Source of the DNA: Eurosta solidaginis
Lineage: Eukaryota > Arthropoda > Insecta > Diptera > Tephritidae
Reading direction: 5' to 3'
Length of the DNA: 64,000 nucleotides
Assembly (NCBI RefSeq): GCF_040869045.1
Contig: NW_027137030.1
Location: 124,001-188,000, forward strand
Shown here: piece by piece, positions 23,731 through 34,707 of the stretch
Layout: every line of letters begins with the position of its first letter
Position numbering within the stretch: the stretch's first letter is position 1
Notes under the pieces: generated by a model
Databases searched by the model: none
The model's input: the letters and a program-made list of their open reading frames with translations, nothing else
What the model was told of the DNA's origin: nothing
Program-made: the position numbers and the translations under genes

Positions 23731-24424
23731 CACGTCACCGACACGGAATGCTGGCAGGAACGATATATATGGGTAGCAGACTCAATGCAAAGGGCCAGAG
23801 TCCCCCACGCAACCCACTTTTGGGCAGATTTCCTCCGGTGGGAATACATACTGCGGTACGGAGACGACGGTTTTAAAGCGCAGGAGCTAATACTCGAGGT
23901 GCCCCAACAACTCAACAACAACGACTGTGGCGTCTACGTAGCCGAGAATATGGAGAGGGTTTTACGATACAAAGGGAGCGGAGAAGGAATGCCCGCACTG
24001 TGTAAACAGCCGTTCACGGAGGAAATGGCGAGCAAGAAGCGCACAGAAATGCTGGCACGGTTCCTACGAGACGGCCGAAAACTCAAGGAAACCATACAAA
24101 ATACTACCACCACATACCACTCTCACGCAGCTCCACAAATAAGCACCGAGGACAACACCCACCCCATAATACCGGACACCAAAACGAAGCCACACACGAC
24201 AACAGAAGACCTCCAAGTAATAACCATCGAAGCTAAAGACGCAGATGGACCAATGCTGGACCGATTCCCGGAGATAGCAGGGGAGGTACGTGACAAACTC
24301 CGACGCATCGCCGAAGGCAGAACCTACTCCGGAACAAGATTCGTGACAGAGAAATACCGGGTCACCATAATGAAAAGCAAGGCGCGCACACGACTACTGA
24401 ATACCGGGGGCTCACTCTCCGAAG
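23731..24424 (+). pseudogene. Ulp1/SENP-like cysteine protease region, N-terminally deleted
   Basis: Reads DTECWQERYIWVADSM...WADFLRWEYILRYG...LEVPQQLNNNDCGVYVAENMERVLR. ADSM and QQLNNNDCG match the Asp and Gln/Cys motifs of C48 proteases (catalytic Cys codon 23926-23928). The His-containing part seen in the other copy is deleted, so this copy cannot be active. A ~170-residue tail follows, with a hydrophilic Thr-rich linker and a helical end (MLDRFPEIAGEVRDKLRRIAE), running up to the poly-G tract. Family: C48 proteases process SUMO/NEDD8-type proteins. A role in the element's life cycle is inference. Confidence 0.75.
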
Positions 24425-24453
24425 TGGGGGGGGGGGGGGGGGGGGGGGGGGGG
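24425..24453 (+). other. Polypurine tract, almost pure poly-G
   Basis: A run of about 29 G immediately before the 3' LTR, where the plus-strand primer of a retrotransposon is expected. The inverted copy has GGGGGGGG-A-GGGGG at the same place. The exact length here may be affected by assembly. Confidence 0.7.
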
Positions 24454-25624
24454 TGAGGACCAAATATAACACCATTAATTTGGCCCACACAAAACGACCC
24501 CACATCATATTCGATACAGCTCTAACACAACAGCCAGTCACAAAAGGCTATAGCAACAGACCCACCAACAAGTTCAATACAGCATACATCATATTCGATA
24601 CAACACTAACACAACAGCCAGTCACAAAAGGCTATAGCAACAGACCAACCAACAAGTTCAATACAGCATTGACACAACAGCCAGTCACAAAAGGCTATAG
24701 CAGCAGAGCAACCAACAAGTCTCAGCAACACAACGGGCAAGCACAACACTTTAATGCCAACACAACAAACTAACAGACCTCGTGAGCAACGGCAACACCA
24801 CAGTGACGCGCCCCGCGAGCAGGTGACATTCGCCAGCCAAACTACCACGCTGGTCACAATCGCAAACATACTACGTTGGCCATAGCATTACGCCAATTCA
24901 CTACCCCGGCCACAATCGCACACACACTTCGTCGGCCACAGCGTTACGCCAGCCACTACGCTGACCGCAACCGCAACACGCTAACATATTACGTGGACCA
25001 CATCACTACGCAAACATACGACGTTGGCCACAGCATTGCGCCAACCCACTACGCTGACTGCAAGCGCCAACATACGACGCGGGCCACAACAGCGCTACGC
25101 AAGCACATTACGTTGGTCACAGCACCACGCTGGCCACAACAGCACTACGCACACATACTACGGTGACCACAGCAGAGTCACGCAAATATACGACGTCAAC
25201 CACACTAGGGTTGCGTACATACACGCCAAAACAAGGCGTCACCGAAACACGTTTTACACGCACTCAGGCAGCGACCAACCGGGCGTCCTAACTGGACGTT
25301 CCTAACGGGACACGCACGCCGACGCAGGGCGTCACAAAACACATTTAAACACACACAAGCAACGACACGAGTACCGTTGGCCCGCCACGCAGTATAGAGC
25401 AAGCATACAGTGAAACGAAAACAACAAATATTTCTTCTTTTGATTACGTAGAATTTTTCATTTTAATTATAGTGTACATACATATATAGAATTGGAGAAA
25501 TAAAGTGAATTTATATGATTTGCACGGTGTCCCAAATCTACAAATCTATTGTAAACGAACCTTGGACACGGCGAGTATACCCCTAGCGCTTATTGAAGAA
25601 CGGACGGAAAAAAGCTTCGTTACA
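24454..25624 (+). repeat. 3' LTR (1171 bp)
   Basis: Starts TGAGGACCAAATATAAC and ends AAGCTTCGTTACA. Shares its first ~320 bp and last ~370 bp with the 5' LTR. The middle is different (ACGTTGGCCACAGC-type repeats) and the ~450-bp tandem units are missing. The LTR of the inverted copy (59407-61297) contains both kinds of middle. Confidence 0.9.
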
Positions 25625-25659
25625 ACGTATGTAAATAGGTATATGGGTATTATCAATTC

Positions 25660-26480
25660 ATGCTTTTTTCGGCTTCGCATGCATATTTATCAGTTTTGCC
25701 AGGTTGATGCGACTAAATCGAATGAAAATTACTTTAAAGCTCTGAGCAACAGCTTTCATTTGATATCCATATTACACTCACATTCTAGGGGTATCCGGGT
25801 CCACGTTTTGGCCCATATCTCGAAACCCTAGTCACCCAGCGGTATAAATTACTCTGTACTAAAGCACACATCAACAGCTTCAATTTGATACCCATAATTT
25901 AAAACACATCCTAGTGTTATCCTGGTCCACGTTTTGGCCTGTATCTCGAGACCCTAGTCACCCAGCGGTATAAATTACTCTGTACTAAAGCACACATCAA
26001 CTTCAATTTGATACCCATAATGTAAAAACACATCCTAGTGTTATCCTGGTCCACGTTTTGACCTGTATCTCGAGACCCTAGTCACCTATAGGTATGAAAA
26101 TTACCCTGTACTAAAGCACTCATCAACAGCTTTCAGCTGTTATCCTTCTTGTATAAACACTTTCTAGGGGTATCAGGGTCCACGTTTTGGCCTCAATTTC
26201 GAGACCCTAGTCACCAATAGGTATGAATACTACCCTGTACTAAAGCACTCATCAAGAGCTTTCATTTGTTATCCATATTCTATAAACACATTCTAGGGGT
26301 ACCCGGGTCCACATTTTGGCCTATATCTCGAGGCCCTAGTCACTCACGGGTACGAAAAATACCCCGTATCAAAGTACCCATAAACAGCTTCCATATGATG
26401 CCCACATTTTACAAACATATCCCAGGATTACACAGGTCCACGTTGTGATCTCAAGACCCTATCCAGAACGGGATAAAAAT
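25660..26480. repeat. ~125-bp tandem repeat of Helitron 2
   Basis: About six to seven units built on GTCCACGTTTTGGCC, TCTCGAGACCCTAGTCACC, AGCTTTCATTTG and CACATTCTAGGGGTA. Mirrored at 58560-59390. The unit has the same order of motifs as the RE1 minisatellite. Confidence 0.85.
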
Positions 26481-26657
26481 TATCCTATGTCTGTCTCCTG
26501 GTTCTAAGCTACCCCTCCACCAATTTTCAGCCAAATCTGTTCATCCGTTCTTGAGTTATAAATAGTGTAACTAACACCACTTTCTCTTATACATGTACAT
26601 ATATAGAAACTTCATAAATAACAGTATTTCTCCACTATTTAATGGATGTTATTATAC

Positions 26658-26818
26658 CAGAGAATTTAAACACAATGAGAAGGCGTTTTTGCTAGATTCC
26701 AACTTTTTTGCATGTGAACACGTCTTGCACTTCACCACACACAATCCAATTTCAATGTTAACCAGTTAACAGCAGGAAATTCTCTGTCAACAGTTTCAGC
26801 TGGTGTATAAATTCTCTG
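26658..26818. mobile_element. MITE, CAGAGAATT family (161 bp)
   Basis: CAGAGAATTTAAACACAATG... to ...TATAAATTCTCTG. Near-identical, in opposite orientation, to the MITE at 58130-58290. Confidence 0.85.
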
Positions 26819-27370
26819 GATTTTCTCTTAATATGATTTCCTTGTGGGAATATAGGTATTTAGTAGGATTAATTAAATTTAAATTTTATTACTTGTGGCA
26901 ATATATTTGCTTGTTTTATGATTTAATACTAATTTGAACTTAATTAATATAATAATAGCAATATATTTGCTTGTTTTATGTTGATGCAAATTGCAGAAAT
27001 TTTGCTTATTTCTTTACAAACAAAAACCTATTCATATACCCAAAATATGCCCTTTCATGAAATGTATGTAAATTAATCATACATTTATGAATTATCCCAT
27101 CCCTTTTTGTTAATAAATTAAAATGTTAGGAAAATGTATGCAAATTAAAATATGCATGCAAATAGTGTTTTTCCGACGGCATTTGCACACTTGGAATTTC
27201 TGTGCACACGAAATCCATTGCATATTTATAAAACGTTAATTTGCATAAAATGTATGCATATTAACCATGAAGTATGAATTATTAATAAATTGAAAAATTG
27301 AAATAAATAAAATATTTGATAACAGTTGAATAAATAAAAAAATATTTAGTTATTACTTGGACTATGGGTG

Positions 27371-27667
27371 GGAGGGGAGGTACCTATAAAGAAATTTCCT
27401 AAAGCATTTTATATGTGTTATTCAGTACAATGATGTAAGTACCTATGTATGTACTTGAATATTTTCAAAGGCAGGTTTGATAAGCCAAGTCAAACTTAAA
27501 TACATTTGACCTGCCTCAAATCAACCCTTAAATATGTAAATAAGACCAACAATACACAAAAGACATGTGCCTGTTGATCAGATGTTGAGCATTGTATCAT
27601 TGAATACATATGTATGAAAATACAAACCAAAGCAAAAAAGTACAAATGTACATACATATATACATAT
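27371..27667. other. Left-arm-only segment
   Basis: About 297 bp between GGACTATGGG and TCAATAATACTCC that is absent in both right-arm units, where these sequences abut. No target-site duplication or inverted termini seen, so it may equally be a deletion on the right. Confidence 0.5.
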
Positions 27668-29461
27668 TCAATAATACTCCAATTAAAGGCAGACATGTAT
27701 AAAAAGCTTGGTCGCTTTGATGCTGTGGCAGTGTCTTAAGTTATTAATAAAACAACTTGTCGCTTTCCGCGTTATGAAGCGACCAAATCAATTATGGCAA
27801 TCCGCGTATACGGCCATGTATATGTAAATATCAATAATGCTCGTAGCAATTAGCCGACGAAATACAATAGGCACGAGCCAAATTATGTGTCGTCGGTGGT
27901 TAAAAGTGTTGCCGTTTATACCTTTAATAACTCACAGCTAAAAGGGGAATTTATTATAAAATTAAAATAAACGAATTTATTGCTCTTTTGCGAAATAATG
28001 TTATATATCTTCGCAAAATTACTTTAATTTATTTCGCCGCTCCCATATATTAATTTTTATATATGAAAATAATGTAAAATTCTTACTTTGTACTGACATG
28101 TGATAAACAAGTCAGCATATACAGTATGACGTCACAGTGCGAATTCGGGCCAGAAACGGGTAAAACACCACTCTTATGTTACAACTGCAACACAGTTGCT
28201 GCAAATTTGGCTGCGTGACTGCGCGAACAATTTTTCGGCAGAATATGATAGGGGGTTTCAAATAGCAAATAAAAATGTCCATAAGCTGTGACAACTCGGC
28301 AATTCAGGATATGAGAAAATTATTTGCAATAATTTATATTAATAATGGATGGAAATTTTTAGATTATATTGCTAATATGTTAGTGGACATTTACTAGGCA
28401 ATATCTATGCATGTTTATTTGCATTTTTTACTACCATATTAGTACTTTCATACAGGCTTATAAATAGTTTGGTATTATTTCAAAGGAAAAGTGCGGGGTT
28501 ATGAAAGTAGTTATGCTCGTCATAATGAATACCCCCAATATGCATCGAAGTTGGAATTTATAAAATCGCAAAAATTTGTCTTTTGACGATTTTATCAAAT
28601 GCCATGTTGCCGAATTGCAAAATTCTATCATCAATTTGGACAACTTAGGAAGAAGCATTTATGAATGAAAAATCAAGAGGAAGCTAGTTTTCAGGATTTT
28701 GTGATTTACATACAAAACATGAGCATACATATGTAAATATGTATGTGTGCTTGTGCGTATGGTTGGATGGTTGAAGTGAATTTTGTTTTCTTTGTCAACA
28801 TGCGAATATAAAAATATTTCTTAGCTTACATATGAACATAGATTTGTACATATGCTTGTGCGTAAGAATAATTTTTGTTGGAAGTGGTTGATTGAAACAG
28901 TTTGTCTTTTATTTGAACATGTGAATGTACAAACATTTGTTAGCTTATGCATGGATATATTGGTATCAATGAAGTGGGTGGGAAATGGGGGTGTAGGCTG
29001 ATCTTTAGTTTAGGAATATTTGTGTGTACATATATACCAATCTAGGTTTGTTTATACCCACTCACCATTTAGGTGATTAAATTTTCAATTTCCCTACATA
29101 TCAATATAATTTGATTACTCTTTCTGACAAAATAATGAGTTACCATACAATTGAACAAAAGAAATAATCAAATATGAATACTTTAGAGAATCAAACACTG
29201 AATATATTTTTTCAACCACATTTTGGAGTCATATTTGAATCAAATGTGTTTACTTTAGGAGATCAAAAATTTATAATAATTTTTAATTCAGCTTTCTGAA
29301 TCTTTTTTGACTATATTTGTTGACTGAATAATGTATTTTATACTTGTCAAAATATTTCTTTACATCGGAGCTGCTCAACCCCTATACACTTGTAGCACTT
29401 TTGTTTTTGTTTTGCCCTGAATCATAGGCACAGATTCAATTTCACACTTTGAATATAAAAA

Positions 29462-29535
29462 AAAACAAGTAAGGACAGGACTGTCTTCGTCTGTGCCGAA
29501 GACTTCAACCTTCCAACCATCATAATTTATTTAAA
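29462..29535. repeat. RE2 hairpin-end repeat, truncated
   Basis: ACAAGTAAGGACAGGACTG, then GTCTTCG...CGAAGAC. Same layout as RE1's hairpin end (AACAAGTAAGGA followed by a stem-loop), so a related but separate family. The fuller right-arm copies are at ~50884-51360 and ~54752-55228. Confidence 0.55.
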
Positions 29536-29541
29536 AAAAAT

Positions 29542-29760
29542 CAGAGAATTAAATTTGCAATATACTTGCTCTGATCAGAGAATTTTTTGGTAACAGACGA
29601 ACATAGAAAATCGTTAAGAGAATTTTCTGTTACGTCTTGCACCCTGTTAAGTTAACATGAATTTGGGGAATAGTGGTGAAGTGCAAGACGTGACACATGC
29701 AAATGGATCGTAAGCAGTGGATGCCAAAATAACGCCTTCTCATTGTGTTTAAATTCTCTG
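29542..29760. mobile_element. MITE, CAGAGAATT family, second subtype (219 bp)
   Basis: CAGAGAATTAAATTTGC... to ...GTGTTTAAATTCTCTG. Inverted counterpart of 50643-50861. Shares the termini and the GTGAAGTGCAAGACGTG core with the 161-bp subtype, but the rest differs. Confidence 0.85.
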
Positions 29761-32700
29761 ATAAAAATTAGCAAAATCGGGGAAGGACCACGCCCACTTT
29801 TAAAAAAAATTTTTTTTAAAGTAAAATTTTTACAAAAAATTTAATATCTTTACAGTATATAAGTAAATTCTGTCAACATTCAACTCCAGTAATGATATGG
29901 TGCAACAAAATACAAAAATAAAAGAAAATTTCAAAATGGGCGTGGCTCCGCCCTTTTTCATTTAATTTGTCTAGGATACTTTTAACGCCATAAGTCGAAC
30001 AAAAATTAACCAATCCTTTTGAAATTTGGTAGGGGAGTAGATTTTACGACGTTAACTGTTTTCTGTGAAAATGGGCGAAATCGGTTGATGCCACGCCCAG
30101 TTTTTATACACAGTCGTCCGTCCGTCCGTCCGTCTGTCCGTTAACACGATAACTTGAGTAAATTTTGAGGTATCTTCATGAAATTTGGTATATATGTTCC
30201 CGGGCACTCATCTCAGATCGCTATTTAAAATGAACGATATCGGACGATAACCACGCCCAATTTTTCGATATCGAAAATTTCGAAAAATCAAAAAAGTGCG
30301 ATAATTCATTACCAAATACGCATTAAGCGATGAAACTTGGTAGATGAGTTGAGCTTATGACGCAGAATAGAAAACTAGTAAAATTTTGGCCATTGGGCGT
30401 GGCACCGCCCACTTTTAAATGAAGATAATTTTGAAGTTTTGCAAGCTGTAATTTGGCAGTCGTTAAAGATATCATTATGAAATTTGGCAGGAACATTACC
30501 CTTATTACTTTATGTCTGCTTAATAAAAATTAGCAAAATCGGAGACCGACCACGCCCACTTTTTAAAAAAAAATTTTTTTAAATTCAAATTTTAAAAGAA
30601 GAGTTAATATCTTTACAACATATAAGTAAATTATGCCAACATTCAACTCCAGTAATGATGTGGTGCAACAAATTACAAAAATAAAAGAAAATTTCAAAAT
30701 GGGCGTGGCTCCGCCCTTTTTCATTTAATTTGTCTAGGATGCTTTTAATGCCATAAGTCGAACAAAAATTAACCAATCCTTGTGAAATTTGGTAGAGGCT
30801 TGGCTCCTAGGACGGTAACTGTTTTCTGTGAAAAAGGGCGAAATCGGTTGAAGCCACGCCCAGTTTTTATACACAGTCCACCGTCTGTCCTTCCGCTCGG
30901 CCGTTAACACAATAACTTGAGCAAAAATCGATATATCTTTACTAAACTTAGCACACGTACTTATCTGAACTCACTTTATCTCGATATAAAAATTGGCCGA
31001 AATCCGACCATAACCACGCCCACTTTATCGATATCGAAAATTACGAAAAATAAAAAAATGCCATAATTCTATACCAAATACAAAAAAGGGATGAAACATT
31101 GTAACTGGATTGGTTTATTGACGCAAAATATAACTTTGGAAAAAACTTTGTAAAATGGGTGTGACACCTACCATATTAAGTAGAAGAAAATGAAAAAGTT
31201 CTACAAGGCGAAATCAACAGCCCTTGGAATCTTGGCAGGAATACTGTTAGTGGTATTCCATATATAAATAAATTAGCAGTACCCGACAGATGATTTTCTG
31301 GATCACCTGGTCCACATTTTGGTCGATATCCCGAGAACGCCTTCACATATACATCTAAGGGCCACTCGCTTTTAAAACCCTCATTAATACCTTTAATTTG
31401 ATATCCATATCGTACAAACACATTCTAGAGTCACCCCTGGCCCACCCTAATGGCGATATCTCGAAAAGGCGTCCACCTATAGACCTAATGCCCACCCCCT
31501 ATTAAAATGCTCAGTAACACCTTTCGTTTGATACCCATATCGTACAAACATTCTAGAGTCACCCCTGGCCCACCCTAATAGCGATATCTCGAAAAGGCGT
31601 CCACCTATAGACCTAATGCCCACTCCCTATTAAAATGCTCAGTAACACCTTTCGTTTGATACCCATATCGTACAAACATTCTAGAGTCACCCCTGGCCCA
31701 CCCTAATGGCGGTATCTCGAAAAGGCGTCCACCTATAGACCTAATGTCCACTCCCTCTTAAAATGCTCAGTAACACCTTTCGTTTGATACCCATATCGTA
31801 CAATCATTCTAGAGTCACCCCTGGCCCACCCTAATAGCGATATCTCGAAAAGGCGTCCACCTATAGACCTAATGTCCACTCCCTCTTAAAATGCTCAGTA
31901 ACACCTTTCGTTTCATACCCATATCGTACAAACATTCTAGAGTCACCCCTGGCCCACCTTAATGGCGATATCTCGAAAAGGCGTCCACCTATAGACCTAA
32001 TGCCCACTCTCTCTTGAAATGCTCAGTAACACCTTTCGTTTGATACCCATATCGTACAAACATTCTAGAGTCACCCTTGGTCCACCTTTATGGTGATATC
32101 TCGAAAAGGCGACCACCTATTGAACTAAGGATTACTCCCTTTTAAAATACTCATTACCACCTTTCATTTGATACCCATATCGTACAAACACATTCTAGAG
32201 TCACCTCTGGCCCACCCTAATGGCGATATCTCGAAAAGGCGTCCACCTATAGACCGAATGCCCACTCCCTCTTAAAATGCTCAGTAACACCTTTCGTTTG
32301 ATACCCATATCGTACAAACATTCTAGAGTCACCCCTGGCCCACCCTAATGGCGATTTCTCGAAAAGGCGTCCACCTATAGACCTAATGCCCACTCCCTCT
32401 TAAAATGCTCAGTAACACCTTTCGTTTGATACCCATATCGTACAAACACATTCTAGAGTCACCCCTGCCCACCCTAATGACGATATCTCGAAAAGGCGTC
32501 CACCTATAGACCTCATGCCCACTCCCTCTTAAAATGCTCAGTAACACCTTTCGTTTGATATGGCGATATCTCGAAACGGCGTCGACCTATGGAACTAAGG
32601 ATCACTCCTTTTCAAAATACTCATTAACAGCTTTCATTCGATACCCATATCGTACAAACATATTCTAGAGTCACCCCTGGTCCACCTTTATGGCGATTTC

Positions 32701-33172
32701 TCGAAAAGGCGTTCACCTATAGAACTAAAGCCCATTCCCTTCTAAAATACTCATTACCACCTTTCATTTGATACCCATATCGTACAAACACATTCTAGAG
32801 TCACCCCTAGTCCACCTTAATGGCGATATCTCGAAAAGGCGTCCACCGATAGACCTAAGGCCCACTCCCTCTTAAAATGCTCAGTAACACCTTTCATTTG
32901 ATACCCATATCGTACAAACAAATTCTAGAGTCAGCCCTGGTCCACCTTTATGGCGATATCCCTAAATGGCGTCCATCAATAGAACTATGGCCTACTCTCT
33001 CTTAAAATACTCTTTAATACCTTCCATTTGATACACATGTCATACAACCACATTCCAGGGTTACCCTAGGTCCATTTTCCTACATGGTGATTTCCCTTAT
33101 TTTGTCTCCATAGCTCTCAACTGAGTATGTAATGTTCGGTTGCACCCGAACTTAGCCTTCCTTACTTGTTTT
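29761..33172 (+). mobile_element. RE1 repeat, inverted copy left of the host gene
   Basis: Ends at 33172 with the hairpin (GTTCGG...CCGAAC, ~33135-33152) and CCTTCCTTACTTGTT. Contains a long ~128-130-bp minisatellite array (31380-33060). The non-repetitive half is partly duplicated: 29768-30110 and 30525-30890 are the same part of RE1. The outer terminus (AGCTCTGCTCAACTGAG) is missing because the element is cut at the MITE-bounded unit at 29760. It forms an inverted pair with 34708-41067. Confidence 0.8.
31380..33060. repeat. ~128-130-bp minisatellite array of RE1
   Basis: About 13 units with GATACCCATATCGTACAAAC, ATTCTAGAGTCACCC, GGCGATATCTCGAAAAGGCG and CACTCCCTCTTAAAATGC. Unit starts at 31541, 31669 and 31797 show the 128-bp period. 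Units from 31500 to 32000 are almost identical, pointing to recent unequal exchange. Confidence 0.9.
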
Positions 33173-33334
33173 TAACTATTATTTATTTTTTGTTCTATTT
33201 ATACAATTACAACGAATTAACCAATTTTGTCTGTTTGTATGATTTAATCGGGGATTTCATACGAAGTATGCAATGTGTAAAGGATTAAATATGCAAAAAA
33301 AGAAGGCAATTGGGAAAAACCTTACAACAACTAA

Positions 33335-33430
33335 GGCATGACGTGGCTGAATGCGATTGTAACACGTTCAGCTATCGTAGGAGTGCGGGTTCAAATCCCA
33401 ATCCCGAGAGAAAAGGCTTTGAAGAGATTT
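33335..33430 (+). mobile_element. tRNA-related SINE head
   Basis: TGGCTGAATGCG resembles a Pol III A box and GGTTCAAATCCC a B box, ~45 bp apart, followed by an A/T-rich tail. It does not fold as a proper tRNA (no clear acceptor pairing), so a SINE head is preferred. Confidence 0.5.
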
Positions 33431-33673
33431 ACAAAGTATAATCGAAACAGCAAAAAATTTTTTTTAATTTATTTTATTTAACTTTTGAATAACCGAGTAA
33501 TAATTTACATTTTATTTTATTCCATATTTTTTAAATGATGAAAGATAACTCAACCCTTAACTTAAAATTTACAAAAATCATTCACGATAAAATGTTATTC
33601 ATTATTCAAGAAATGCTTAAATAAAAAATACCTTGTTTTCCATCAATCAGAAAATTCAAAATGATGAATAATT

Positions 33674-33679
33674 TTTATT
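33674..33679 (-). terminator. Polyadenylation signal of the serine protease homologue gene
   Basis: AATAAA on the minus strand, about 10 nt after the TAA stop (33690-33692). Confidence 0.6.
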
Positions 33680-33689
33680 ACGATTTGTT

Positions 33690-34496
33690 TTATTTAAAAA
33701 ATCTGCGGGCATCCCCCAACCCATGATTTATAAAATCTTTAACATCATTATTATTTATACTTGTATATATAGCCGGATAAAAGCGGTTTAAAGGTCTTAC
33801 CATAATTGATAGCACCGCATAAAGTTTATCATCCACAACGGCAGGTGCACCAGCATCTCCCCAACACACAGCACTTTTCTCTGCCGGATCTTTTAAACAA
33901 ATTGCTGCTGTTGGGAAATTTGTCCTTGCTTCCGCAAAACGAGGCGCATAACAATCCCTACATTGGTTGATTGGGAATAGTTCAAGTTGAGCAGATTGGA
34001 GTAGATGATAAGAGCCCTCAATGTCGGGATGTATCGAACCAAATCCACTAACTCGCACTTTTACGCCGGGGTTTAATTCAGTTTCACATAAAGATATTAC
34101 TTTTATAAATGGGCTCTCGGTAAAATCTTTTTTCAGTGCAATGACAGCTAAATCCATTTCTACGAATCCCGGCTTAAAATCATATGGACGCAATATACGT
34201 AACGCTTCGCGTTTTACTCCATCTGTTTGTAAATTGGATCTACCAGCTATAACAAAGAAGGGATCTGCGGATGAAGTTCCCACGCAAGATTTAGATGTAA
34301 GCACCCTTCTTGCGGAGATTAAAGTCCCAACACCACGATATTCCCCGTCATCAAATATTGACACCACATACGCGCTATTCTTTACATCCCAATTAGAGGC
34401 GCCTACAATGCGATTTTCCGAATTGGTATTAGTTGAAAGACTGACAAGGATGACAAAAATCAAACAAACGATCGCGAAAAGCTTGCGTAAATACAT
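33690..34496 (-). CDS. Secreted serine protease homologue (trypsin fold, inactive)
   Basis: Single-exon frame of 268 residues from ATG at 34496 to TAA. Residues 1-~26 are a hydrophobic signal peptide. R29-IVGA marks the activation site and start of the S1 domain. The His of LTAAHC is replaced (LTSKSC, Ser70), the Asp is kept (MDLAVI, Asp115) and the Ser of GDSGGP is replaced (GDAGAP, Ala215); the pocket residue six before it is Ala. Two of three triad residues are lost, so it should not cut peptides. Such homologues in insects act as cofactors in clotting, melanisation or reproductive fluids; which applies here is unknown. The frame has no stops, suggesting a maintained gene. It lies alone between two opposed RE1 repeats. 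Confidence 0.88.
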   Translation of the reverse strand: MYLRKLFAIVCLIFVILVSLSTNTNSENRIVGASNWDVKNSAYVVSIFDDGEYRGVGTLISARRVLTSKSCVGTSSADPFFVIAGRSNLQTDGVKREALRILRPYDFKPGFVEMDLAVIALKKDFTESPFIKVISLCETELNPGVKVRVSGFGSIHPDIEGSYHLLQSAQLELFPINQCRDCYAPRFAEARTNFPTAAICLKDPAEKSAVCWGDAGAPAVVDDKLYAVLSIMVRPLNRFYPAIYTSINNNDVKDFINHGLGDARRFFK

Positions 34497-34560
34497 TTTA
34501 ATTTAAGATTTCCCGTAAATTTTTAAGTATAAAGTAAAGGAATTTGGAATTTGTGGGTGC

Positions 34561-34569
34561 TATTTATAC
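34561..34569 (-). promoter_or_regulatory. TATA box of the serine protease homologue gene
   Basis: GTATAAATA on the minus strand, about 65 bp before the ATG, leaving room for a short 5' leader. No clear initiator was seen. Confidence 0.55.
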
Positions 34570-34707
34570 AAAATTTTGTTGTGTAAATAAAAATGAGTTT
34601 TGAATTGGAAAAAAGACAGCCAACTAAATTTGTGTGTTTGTAGCAGCATAAGTGTGACAAGAAAAAATTTTAATTTAGGTGTACATTCGATTATTCAATA
34701 CAAAAAG

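Larger units (their letters stand above)
18940..25624 (+). mobile_element. Osvaldo-like Ty3/gypsy LTR retrotransposon with a protease-like 3' region (left copy)
   Basis: Order: 5' LTR, Lys-type primer site, gag, zinc knuckle, protease, RT start, integrase end, Ulp1-like region, poly-G tract, 3' LTR. Flanked by ACGT at 18936-18939 and 25625-25628. Two internal deletions remove the RT core through the integrase core (junction ~23420) and the front of the Ulp1-like region (~23730). Long LTRs and a Lys primer site suggest the Osvaldo/Ulysses group (inference). The inverted copy at 59407-64000 has the same flank, so it is a duplicate of this insertion. Confidence 0.88.
18501..26600 (-). mobile_element. 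Helitron 2 (non-autonomous), interrupted by an LTR element
   Basis: Minus-strand 3' end CTAG at 18504-18501 followed by T, with the stem-loop CAGA...TCTG upstream. The other end lies near 26590-26600 (TCTATATATGTACAT..., then a TATTTATAACTCAAGAACGG-type sequence on the minus strand) and carries a ~125-bp tandem repeat. No protein of its own. The LTR retrotransposon at 18940-25624 sits inside with a 4-bp duplication. The same Helitron with the same insertion recurs inverted from 58411 to beyond 64000. The exact 5' base is uncertain. Confidence 0.65.
26658..29760 (-). mobile_element. MITE-bounded unit (left copy)
   Basis: Bounded by a MITE at 26658-26818 and another at 29542-29760, with 2.7 kb of non-coding AT-rich DNA between. 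Matches, inverted, the right-arm units 50643-54416 and 54511-58290. It lacks the 545-bp hAT MITE and ~425 bp of the RE2 repeat, but has a ~297-bp segment (27371-27667) absent on the right. The outer flanks do not form a target-site duplication here: the right flank is the interior of an RE1 element and the left flank lacks ~80 bp found at 58298-58377. No genes. Confidence 0.75.

Noticed and set aside
22094..23776. A complete 560-residue host protein
   Set aside because: It is a fused retrotransposon frame (protease, RT start, integrase tail) created by an internal deletion.
28112..28294. 60-residue frame conserved in three copies (also 53087 and 56955)
   Set aside because: Conserved only because the whole non-coding unit is duplicated; no start context, domain or preferential conservation seen.
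31380..33060. CRISPR-like array
   Set aside because: The whole ~128-bp unit is repeated with no unique spacers; it is a minisatellite in a eukaryotic element.
34021..34506. 161-residue open frame opposite the serine protease homologue
   Set aside because: Fully antisense to a well-supported gene, with no features of its own.
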